Part shown: positions 50,101-60,480 of the stretch, in pieces
Layout: every line of letters begins with the position of its first letter
Position numbering within the stretch: position 1 is the first letter of the stretch
From: Wuchereria bancrofti
Lineage: Eukaryota > Nematoda > Chromadorea > Rhabditida > Onchocercidae
Length of the DNA stretch: 64,000 nt
Direction: 5' to 3'
Assembly (NCBI GenBank): GCA_005281725.1
Contig: SSBO01000001.1
Span: forward strand, 9,359,334 to 9,423,333
Notes under the pieces: generated by a model
Told to the model about the DNA's origin: nothing
What the model saw: only the letters and a program-made list of their open reading frames with translations
Database searches by the model: none
Position numbers and translations under genes: made by a program

Positions 50101-51565
50101 ATAATCGATTGTTTACGTGATTAAAATTATGAACATAAACAATAATTATTCAATGGATTATGCTATCAAATGTTTGACCTTTTTGAAAATAATATAAAAT
50201 GAAAAGTTTTGATTCTTTGAAATGGTTGAATAACTTTTTGACAAATTCAGCCCTCTTTTTCAGCTTTGTTTATAGAAACGAAAGTCTATCAAGCAGAATA
50301 AATAAATAATAATAATATGAATAAAACACAATAACATAAATAATAATTAATAATAATATAAATAAGACTTTCATCTTTGTTCAATACATTTTATGCAAAT
50401 AATTAGAATTTTACAAAATGTTTTCAAAATTTAATACAAATTTGAAATTACTTACAGCTTTTCCATTAGAATGAATGATAACATGAGATCGTTTTGAAAT
50501 TTCAAAAAATTGTCCTACACCAGATACACTAAATCATTCAGTTATTTTTACTATAAAATCTAGATTTGCCACTTTTTTTGTCGCTTTTTTTTAAATAATT
50601 TTTTTAATGTTTAAATAAAATTCCTTATATTTTATTTTAAAAATTCAAAGATCCGAAATTTTTTAAATATCTTTAAAAATGAAAAGTTTGCATTTTCTAC
50701 AACATTTTTCCTTCTCAAAGAATAACAATTAAATTTTCAACCTATTTGTAATTCTCAATTCTGGGGTCCAAATCTCCCACTGTTTGACTATTGTTATTCG
50801 AACACCATTATGTTCACTTGGCTCCCAAACAGCATATTCATCTTTCCATGTCTTTAATTTAAAAAAAAAAATTTTTTTTAGTACCTAGTATTAAAATATA
50901 GCAATATTGATTGATTTCTTTTATATTCAAAAAAAAAAAGTGAACAAATTGTTAGATAATAATTTATGCTATAAACCATGTAAATATGTCCATTAAGTGT
51001 AATTGTTTGTTCCAATTGATTAACAGATACGTGCATAATGTATACGTGAACGGCTACGTCTAATGGCTCTGATATATTCAGAATAGGCCGTACACGTTTA
51101 TTATATTTACTTAATATTGTACGTTGTAATTCATTTTGTTCCTCAACATAAGTTCGATTAGCTATTTCTGAAAATGATTAGCTATTAATTATGAAAAGGA
51201 TTGTAAAATTTAAAAATGTTAGAGAGGAATTTTTTCTTTTTCTTTCAAAACTTAATTTTTTCTAAAATATTTGCTAATTTTAACAATGAATAAATAAACG
51301 AATGAATGTAAAATAAGTAAAAACTTACTAACAAAAAAAAAGAAAATTTCATATCTTTAAAATGCATAACATAAATGACTTTTAGTTCAGTGATTTCATT
51401 TCTAAACTTTAAACTCATTCTTATCATTTAGTAAAACATTTTGCATTTAATGCAAATTAGAATTGAAATGTTACCTTGAGCATTTTCTTCTTCCAATTCT
51501 TGAGTAGTAAGTTGTGATCGAATAAATGGTATAAATGCAAATAATACAATATAATTTTTCATCAT
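47119..51565 (-). CDS. Divergent Cys-loop (nicotinic-like) ligand-gated ion channel subunit
   Basis: A complete 435-aa pentameric-channel subunit in nine exons, high to low: 51565-51475, 51167-50977, 50851-50742, 50528-50456, 49762-49591, 49482-49331, 48583-48346, 48084-47911 and 47225-47119 (1308 nt, in phase). Exon 1 is a signal peptide (MMKNYIVLFAFIPFIRSQ). The extracellular domain has VHVYIMHVSVNQLEQTI, TWKDEYAVWEP (loop D region), EIWTPELRITN (loop A) and a canonical Cys loop, two Cys spaced by 13 residues around YPYD (exon 5). No vicinal Cys pair is present in loop C, so it is a non-alpha type. TM1 is SFTLTLLVPVLVSFMFVIC, TM2 about AIYILLANLFFLGVFLEDLA, TM3 FIGINLILTMMAIFLHLWL, and TM4 RMLLLIVYFCIFITALIIV just before the stop. 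The TM3-TM4 loop is short (about 45 residues). The TM2 entry lacks the usual Gly-Glu-Lys. Exon 7 begins at TTCAATTTTAGG rather than the nearer acceptor because only that keeps frame. Two alternative donors for exon 8 are possible (47911 or about 47875). A start at 51631 is also open but gives a poorer signal peptide. Confidence 0.88.
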
Positions 51566-51741
51566 TATTCGAATATTTGAGTTAAACGTAAATGAAACAA
51601 ACAATAACAACAAAAACAACAACAACAACAAAGAAAAACGTTCTCTGATATGAAACTGTAACGTACCGTATCAGTAATAATTCCAAATTTAATTAATATT
51701 TAAAATTATCAAATAGCTTTTATATTAAATGATATTAAAGT

Positions 51742-51769
51742 AATGAATGAATGAATGAATGAATGAATG
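51742..51769. repeat. (AATG)n microsatellite
   Basis: Seven AATG units about 180 bp upstream of the receptor subunit start codon. Confidence 0.85.
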
Positions 51770-53010
51770 GGTGTGTTTATCATTTATTCTTTTCTCTTTT
51801 GCAGTAATATTGATCGAAAGGAAAAGCTACGGTAATTTGATATGATGATAAGTAATCATTGATAGAATGAAATCCATCGATAGATTACTTTTTCAAATAA
51901 ACAAAATTCATTAATGTATATTTCATTGTATTTCGTAATGAAATACTACAAATAATCACAAAAATTAATCAATTTTTTTTCTTTTTTTGTTCAATAAAAT
52001 TATTTTAAACTGATAATTGAAAAAAAAAGCAACAAATGAGAAAAAAATGTAAATCAGATTTTCATATACAATTTTTTCTGTTATATTATTACATACAGAT
52101 GAATTTTATTTCAAATCGATGATTTAAATAAAAAATAATTGAGAAAAAAAGTAAATTTAAGTTAAATATGATTGCATTTCCTTAATCAATATTTTATTTT
52201 TATTTTCTTTTTTAATTCTTACTTTATCAAATTTGCAAATAAAGTAAATGAAAAGATGTTTGTATACATATGCAATGTCAAATATTTGCTTCAAATTTTA
52301 TTTTTTCTTTCAAAAAGCAAAGTTTCTACATAATTAGTACAATTAAGTTATTTTTATTTACTTAGTAAATCTATCCAATAAAGAATTTATTGATTACTTT
52401 GTTTCTTAGAATATTCACATAAAAAAACGAAAAAAAGCATTTAAAATAATTTGTGAATTTAATTACCATCTAATAATCTGTAAGAATTACTAATTTACAA
52501 AAGAATGAAATATTACTTTAATTACGGTGTTAATGAGTTTTTGATTATTTCATATTTTATGACATACGTCACGTCACGTAGTTCAATTACGGTTGCAATT
52601 TTGCTTACTTATTATATTCACACATGATACGTTTCAAAAGCTTGATAATTTTTTAGTAGCAAAATGCAAAATCGAAAAAATTAAAAAAGTCAAGGAAAAA
52701 AATTTTCTTTTTTTTGTATCCAAGGATTCTATTTTTTAATAAACTGGCTTATTATTTGAATTGTTTCATTTAATCATTTAAGGTGAATCTTTTAAATTAA
52801 ACTCAATTTAAAACTACCAACTGTTTATATTGAAATACTAATAATTCATATTTAAATGATCATATCAAATTCTCGGATAAACAAATATTTACACTGTTTA
52901 TTTTGATAAACGATACATAATTCAATAATATCGTTGCTTGCAAATACAAAGAAAATAATAAAACAATAACAGTAACAACAATAGCAACAAATGTTTGAAT
53001 TTTATCCTTT

Positions 53011-53015
<5 letters not shown>

Positions 53016-53053
<38 letters not shown>
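53016..53053. repeat. (CT)n microsatellite
   Basis: Nineteen CT dinucleotides that directly abut the stop codon (53054-53056) of the neighbouring - strand gene. Confidence 0.95.
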
Positions 53054-53055
<2 letters not shown>

Positions 53056-55731
53056 AAGTTGCTGTATAATGTTTGGCTGAAAAGCTAAGAAGAAAACATG
53101 CGATTAATTCATCGTATTTCTCACCAAGAAATGTCTGAAATGAAGAAAAAAGTAATATAAAGAAATTTAATTATATAACTTCAATTTGAATGCATGAAAT
53201 TCAAATGAATAATTTGAACTTCTAATGAAAGAAAAGTGATAATTTAAATGATTAAAATTAATTGCCTAACTATGAAAATAGTGAACTTCAAAACATTTCA
53301 ATACTAATAAAAAATAAGACAACAAAATTTTGAATTTAACCAAAAAAAGTGAAAAAATTATTCAAACATAAAAATTATTACTAGAAAAAAATTTTTTTTA
53401 AATATAACAAACAATAATTTAATATTGAATAAATAATTTTATAATAAATGATAATATTTTAATTGGTAGACTAATTGCGAAATAATTTTGATAGCTTTAT
53501 AATATTTGCTGATTACAAAAATTATCATAAAAATACTACTTATTTTCATAAATAAATTAATTTCAAATCAAAATTAAATTCAAAAAGCAAAAAATAACAA
53601 AAAAATAAAAAAAATAAAAACGTACAATTTGTTTTTTAGAGAGTCGAATTTTTTTGATAATACAATTTGGCATTAATTCGATAGAACATGGCAAATTTGC
53701 TTCTTGGACATTATTAGGTGCCCAATTAAGATGCATTTTAGTACTGTCATGAATCAGGCTACCGTAATGAAGTTCACATACTGTATCGACATTACCGTAA
53801 TGCTGGTTTTCTGTAATTTCTATCCCACATAATTCATATTTGATACATTCCTAAAAATTGTATTATTAAAAATTTCATAAGCGTAAAAAACTTTGATGGT
53901 GTCATAGAAATGAGGCAATTAAATTTGTATTTGATGATATAATTAATTGGCAAATATAATATGTTACCGATGTCTTTTTTATTGAGGTAGCACAAGAAAG
54001 AGAAAAATAGAAAAATCCTAATTAAAATTAAAATTTCATCTTCATTACCTATTTTTGCTGATAGGAACAAAAAATTAGTGGATTATTGAAAAAAAAGCTG
54101 AAGCAAAAAAAATATAATAATTTATATTTATCTATTTCATTTAAATTTCAACTATTACTGTAAAATATTAATGATGTAGATAAATACGAATTAACAATTT
54201 TGAATTTTAATTAATAAAAGAAAAGTATTTTTTTCAGTTCCTTTTTTTTTTATCAATGTCAAAGTTTTTTTCTTTCTTTTTGATAATTTTCTTATGAAAA
54301 ATAGAAATAAAAAATTATGGAGTATTTTTGATTAATTCTAAATAAAAATTATTTGAAAATAATAATTACTGATTTGGTTGGAATAATTTTGGTACATGGT
54401 ATGTCCAATGTATACAATGAGTGTAATGCAATATCACCGTGGCTATTAACTTCTAAAATAGTATTTAGTAGTGGCGTCCAATGTTCCTTGAAATAGAGTG
54501 TATTTTTGAAAATCATTTCTGGTGAAAATTTCAACTGTGATCGCGAATTTAAATGAAATTTTAGAAAATTTTGATATTGCCATAATTTATTAGCAGTGGA
54601 TAGCTCTGGAACTGTCCAATATTCATGTGACCAAATTGTCAACTCTAAACGACCACGATTCATCATTTCGAGAGCTCGCATAATTTCAAGCTGAAAACCT
54701 CACAAATTTTAATATATTTGATTAAAATGTTTATTAAGTGGAAGTATTAACATTACTGCTTAGAAGCGTGGAAAATTTTTGTTTCGATTAGTTAAAAAAA
54801 ACACACACACAAACATATGAACATTTATTTCATTCTTATTAACCTTTGGTCGTTTTTAAATTGCTTATTTCTAATAATAAATTAATTAATTTTTAAAAAT
54901 AAATAAGCACCTGAAATGTCACATTGAAAGGTTTGTATGCAAATTTCTTCAATAAACTATTTACTGTTTCAACTGTAATTGGTGTTTTAAGTGACTCATC
55001 CAATTCCTGAAAAATGAAATGTTTACTTTTCAAATAAAAAAGAAAGTAAATAAAAAGAAATGATGGAATTTAGGCATATTCGGCAATTCGGTTACTGCCA
55101 GTCATTTACAATTATAAATGAGCTTCCGATATTGCAATGCAAGACTTTATTTCATTTCATTTAAACGGATTCTTTTTATAGTTTGAAATAACTTTCTTAC
55201 TTCACATTACTATTTAAAAAGTTGTAGTTCTAAAAATTTCAAAAAGTAATCGAGAAAAAGATCTAGATATTTTTCTTTTATTAATTAATATTTAATAATA
55301 ATTATCATTCATCTTGTCATAATATTTAATAATTCAATAAAATTTTTTTTTCCAACGTATAGTATAGTATCAAATATTCTGCAAACAAAAAATTGATAGC
55401 AAATGTTAGGATTAATAGACAAACTTAGTTATTAGAAATAAGATTTTTTTAATTCTTTTAAAAAGTTAACAAATTTTTTAAAAAATTTGAACTTTATGAA
55501 TAAAATCATAATTAAATAATCATAAATATGTAGTGTGAACAAAAAAAAAAATCAGAGGAATGTGAAAGTAACCTGCTATTTCATACTTAAATAGCAAAAT
55601 TTGTAAGCATATAAAATAAACAAATTTAAAAAATTGGCGCAAAAGTAACGTACCAATTCGGCATCGTTACCAGAACCATCAAATGTATTAACGTATTGAA
55701 GGATAAGAAAGAAAAAAATGCACAAAGACAT
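53054..55731 (-). CDS. Predicted secreted protein resembling a Cys-loop receptor extracellular domain
   Basis: Five exons, high to low: 55731-55654, 55006-54911, 54690-54370, 53850-53626 and 53134-53054; 801 nt give 266 aa. The start MSLCIFFFLILQYVNTFDG is a clear signal peptide. The following chain parallels a receptor ectodomain: VNSLLKKFAYKPFNVTFQLE, RGRLELTIWSHEYWTV (loop D-type Trp), HWTPLLNT (loop A Trp-x-Pro), SHGDIALHSLYTLDI, then a Cys-rich segment ending TVCELHYGSLIHDSTKMHLNW, like the CxLxFGSWxxD run that follows a Cys loop. The presumed Cys loop is unusual: 16 residues between ELC and TVC, no FPFD core, extra Cys nearby. After IIKKIRLSKKQI, where TM1 should begin, the last exon gives only TFLGEKYDELIACFLLSF and a stop. 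So no pore is encoded. It may be an AChBP-like soluble binding protein, a decayed receptor gene or a model missing distant exons. It lies directly upstream of a true receptor subunit in the same orientation. Confidence 0.62.
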
Positions 55732-56890
55732 CTTTTATTGCTAGAAAAGTTAGAAATGAGAAATAGATTTAGTTCATTTTAAACTTTTCTCATTTTTTTT
55801 TTCTCATCTTTAGTCTAAAGGATGATTAAATGGATGGATGATGTCATAAGATTTTATCATTTTAAGTTTACACTAACTGAATGTTTCAGGAAAACTTTCC
55901 GTTGTCAAATTGAAAATCACTTTTTATTTCACTCATTTGTCACTACAATAAATCAAATTTAACAAAAAAAAAATAAAAAAAAATAAATAATAGCTTCAGA
56001 TTTTTTTTTACTATTTATTTATTAAAATTTTCTTATTCATTTTAAACTTATCGTAAATAATTTTGAATAAATTTCATTTGAAAATTTTTTATCATTTGAT
56101 TTAATTTTGAAATAGTTTTTTCAAAACATGAAACAAGCAAGAAATTTGGAAAAGAAAAAGAAATGAAATCATAAGTGATTGAATTAGGAATCGAATATTG
56201 ATTGTTGGTTTTTTTATGATTTATTAAAAATTATATGAAAATAATTACATTGAAAAAAAATCGATAAAAAATATAAATAAAAAAGATAAAAAGATCAAGA
56301 AAAAAAAAAGGATTGCATTAATTACTATTGATTAGTATCAGCTAATATTTATTTCTTATTTTATTTTCTCATATGCTATATTCATACAAATTTTGAATAT
56401 TAATGAAATGAATAAAGCAAACTTTTTTATTCTTTTTAAATAATTTTTCAAATATTTAATTCTTTTCTACCGATATTTGATAGTCTTCTTGAAAAAAATA
56501 TTAATTGCGTGCGGTATGGTTGTTTCAATTGTGCTAATGCTTACTCTCAAATAATATTTGCTTTAAAATTGATTTGCTCATAATTTTGAAATTATAATAA
56601 TTAACAAAATGAATGCAATATAGGATTTTTACTTGAGATAATTAATAATTATATGAACAATAAGTTTTTCTTAATCTCTTTTTTACTGATTAATTCAGTT
56701 TTCTAATAGCTGTTGATCAAGATTCGATCAATTTTAATCGATCAATTTCCATTGATAAAAGTGATATTAGCGTAAAATTTTATAATGAATGAGAAAACAA
56801 TTGCAATTACATAACTTAAAATTGAAAAAAATTGAAACATAGAATTTTAACTTTTACTTTTACTTTTACTGAAGTGTCCTGAAAATTGAT
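55732..56890. other. Shared divergent promoter region (kinase / secreted protein)
   Basis: 1.16 kb between two divergent start codons, extremely AT-rich with many A and T runs. A TTTTAC hexamer is repeated three times at about 56852-56870, just before the kinase start. No other element is recognised. Confidence 0.5.
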
Positions 56891-59800
56891 ATGAGTGACG
56901 AATCACCATCAACTTTACGACCGGGTCAAACTTTCACTCATCACGGCAAAAAATACAAAATATTGAAACAAATTTGGTTTGGACCATTTAGTGAAGTAAT
57001 GATTGTTAAAGAAATTAATGGAAATGAACGATATGCAATGAAAATTGAGAAAACAAACGATCCACAAAGGTAACTATGATTTGATAATAATTTCATTTAA
57101 TAAAAAAAAAAACGAAGCAAAAATCTTCAATTTGTTTGGAATAATTTCATTTAAAAAAAAAATTTTGATTTCATTTTATCACCTTTGTTTGTATCATTTT
57201 AATAAGACAAAATTTCATTTATTTTGTTTTAACTTTCATTACTTTAATTTTCATACTTGTATTACTTTAATAAAATTCCACATGTAAAAGTAAACAAATT
57301 AAACAGATACGAAAGACGGTAAATTAAAAATATATTTAATTTCTAAGGAAGAAAATATTTTGTTGTTACGAGCTTACACTCTTTAAATTTTATTTCTAGA
57401 ATTACAAAAATTTTTAAATTTAAAAAGCTTCTTGTATTTCTGTAAATTTTAGAAATGAAAGAATATTGACTATAAAATAAAGTCAGTAGTATTTATAATT
57501 AACATTCTAATTAATATTGTAATAACAAAATTATTATGTGACAGATTAACAAAAAGTACATATGGAGGTCAAAAGTTCAAGTGTTGTAAGACAAATATTT
57601 CATTCATTGCTAGCTATAAGAGAATATGTATTCAAATTTAAATGATTGTTTATTTTTAGATCAGTACTAAAATTAGACGTTTTTGTGTTACGTGAATTTC
57701 AAAATACTAAAACGATAGGTATTCCACAATTAATTGATCAGGGACGTACCAATCAAATTAAATACGTCATTATGCAACTTCTTGGGCCAGATTTGGATAA
57801 ATTACGTCGTTGTTTACCAGGCAAAAAGTAATACTTTAGTTTTTTTTTTTTTTGGAAAAAAAGATAAAATTAAATCTAACTAAAAGTTAATTTAACTTAA
57901 AAAAATTTCAAAACTATTTAATTAAAGTATAAAATTTAAATGAAATTTAGATTTACTTTAACAACGGCACTTCGTCTTAGCATACAAACATTAGATCGAA
58001 TTGAAACGTTACATGATACGGGTTGGCTTTCACGTGATATTAAAGCAAATAATTTTGCAATTGGTTTAAAAGATGATAATCAAACAGTTTACATTCTTGA
58101 TTTTGGATTTGCTAGACGATTCAGGTAAATATGTTATCACGCAGATACTACATAAATTGATTATCACGTATCACGTAGACTTGATTATTTAGATTAAAAT
58201 ATATTAACTATAGCAAATATTTCATATTTTTGTTATGCATACATTTTGCATTCATAAAAATTTTTGCTACTGTTTAAATGCAAAAATGTAAAAATTATTT
58301 TGAATTATGTTAAATTAATTCTAATATTATATTAAATTAATGTAGATTTGAAGAAAAAAATATCAAGGAACATTTTGTAAAATTTAACAAAAAATTTAAA
58401 ATTAACAATTGAATTAATTATTAGCTTATTAAGTATAATTTAAGAGATAAAAGTGGTAAATTTTATCAGCCACGTAGTTCAGCTGCACTCATAGGTTCCA
58501 TTTATTATTCATCATTAGCAGCGCATGCATTTAAAGATCAATGCCGAAAAGATGATATTGAATCATGGTTCTATATGGTTTGTGAATTTATTAAAGGTAA
58601 AATAATATCTAATTCTAACGTAGCATTTATTTTTATCTTTCACTTACGTAAACAATAACAAAATTGTACGTATCATTTTTTTTTTCTAACAGAATGATAT
58701 TAAAAGTATATTAATATAATTGATCTGTAATCTTTATGTAATATAAAATCTAATAATTATAAAAATTAGTAATAATTAATATAAAATCTAATAATTATTA
58801 TAGAAGTTCATCTATATGTGAATTCTAAATAAATTTCTTAAAAGTAGCATTGAGTATAAAAACATATCCTTCTAATATTTTATTACTTATCTTTCTACTA
58901 AATTTATTTCATATAAGTAATATATATTATATGAAATTTTATAATTTAACTTCTTAAACAATACTCGAAGAAATGATAAATAATTTTTTGAAAGAATAGT
59001 ATTTATAATATTCCAATTATCAGTTTTATCACTTTAAAATAGTACTCTTTTTCTTCCATATCATTTACAAGTAACAATAAACTTATACAATTAAGATTAA
59101 AGATTATGTAAGATCAAAAATTTGAATTATTTAAAATATTATTTAGGTCCACTTCCATGGGCAAATGCAGATGTTCGAGAAGATTATTTGTTAATTGGTG
59201 AATGGAAACGTTATGCAAGATTTAGTGGACGATATGAATTACTTAAGGGAGTACCAGAAGAATTTGATAAAATACTGGAAATGATCGATAATATAAAGTA
59301 ATCGTTGTAATATGAGATTCAGTTTTTTTTTTTTTTTAGAGAAAGAAAATTGAAAAAAATAAAAAATGACTTTTACAAATTGTTTTGCCACTAATTAAAC
59401 TACCTTTAATTTATTATTATTTGCTAATGTACTTTGGAGTGGGTGTCATATAGTAATGAATTAGTATTATTAACAAATATTGTGTTAATTAATTAATAAA
59501 TTAGTTAATTAATCAATTAATCAAGTCAAATAACAAAGATAGATCAAATATAAAATCGGATAAATGAAGTAAAATAAATCTAATGAATTAATTAAAAAAC
59601 AGAAAAAAAAAATGATTTTTTTTTGATCTAAGAAGTATCATGCAATTTTGTTTTTCACTCATTTATAAACGCTAATATTTTAAGCTTGCAATTTTGTAGA
59701 TATTTTGAACGACCGGATTATCGGACTTTCCGTAAATTGATCAATAATGTTTTTATCAGATTAAAAGTAAGCATTCTGATAATTGTGAAAAAACAATTCT

Positions 59801-60480
59801 TTGAATTCTACAATTTCAGTCATTCAGATAATTCAAAAAATAGTGCAGTATTTTTGCAAAAAAATATTAAAAGAAACATCAGAATAGAAAAAAAAACAAT
59901 AGTAATTTATAACACATTAAAATTTAAATTACAGAAATTTTTATCTTAATTATTCCGTTTCTATTCAAATTTTTATTTTAATAATTTAATTTCCACGTAA
60001 TAAGTTTAAGTTTAATGAAAATGAAAAAAAATTAACAAATATTCAAAAAATGATGAATATAAAAAATATTTATCATTTAATCCTAAAATATTTAATCGCC
60101 GAAATGACCTATATTGATTAATTATTTCTTAACTTTAAAAATGCGTATTAAAGTAAAATTTTGAGTATTTTTTTTTTCTTGTTTCGCCCTTCTGATATGT
60201 TTGATTATTTTTCCATGTGACTTAGTATTATATCTTTTTGAATGCATTCTTAACGAATATGTAATTTTAGATTAAATTTATTCTTAGTATATGGGAAATC
60301 ATTATGAAATTTTTTTTTCTTTTTTTAAAGCTAAATCGTAATGCACCATTCGAATGGCAAACAAATCCAAGTCTTATTCAAAAAGCTTCTGTAATCGGTG
60401 ATCAAGGTCAATCATGCTTTATCAGTTATCGTTTACGAGAATTAACAAGAAAACGAGATGATACAATTTTTCTACCATAA
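56891..60480 (+). CDS. CK1-group protein kinase (TTBK-like)
   Basis: A complete Ser/Thr kinase of 346 aa in seven exons: 56891-57069, 57660-57827, 57951-58124, 58445-58596, 59147-59297, 59700-59766 and 60331-60480 (1041 nt). Features by residue: glycine loop degenerate (QIWFGPFSEV, about 27-36), ATP-binding Lys51 in YAMKIE, alpha-C Glu72 in LREFQN, catalytic loop SRDIKANNFAIG with Asp145, Lys147 and Asn150 but Ser in place of the usual His, and DFG at 166-168 (LDFGFARRF). The substrate-lobe signatures of the CK1/TTBK group follow: GSIYYSSLAAHAFKDQCRKD, DIESWFYMVCEFIKGPLPW and YFERPDYRTFRKLI. The C-terminus ends soon after the domain, so there is no regulatory tail. The fourth exon uses an AAG acceptor (TTTAAG) because upstream choices give stops. 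Nematodes have a greatly expanded CK1/TTBK family, many expressed in the male germ line; which member this is cannot be told here. All catalytic residues except the HRD His are present, so activity is likely. Confidence 0.92.

Larger units (their letters stand above)
51566..53053. other. Intergenic region upstream of the receptor subunit
   Basis: Expected to hold the receptor promoter. Visible items: an (AATG)n run at 51742-51769, a cluster of ACGT-core sites (TACGTCACGTCACGTA) at about 52565-52580, and a (CT)n run at 53016-53053. The - strand frame 52860-53057 (Arg-Glu repeat followed by a hydrophobic stretch) is a product of the CT run and adjoining GTT-rich DNA; I do not call it a gene. 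Confidence 0.5.
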
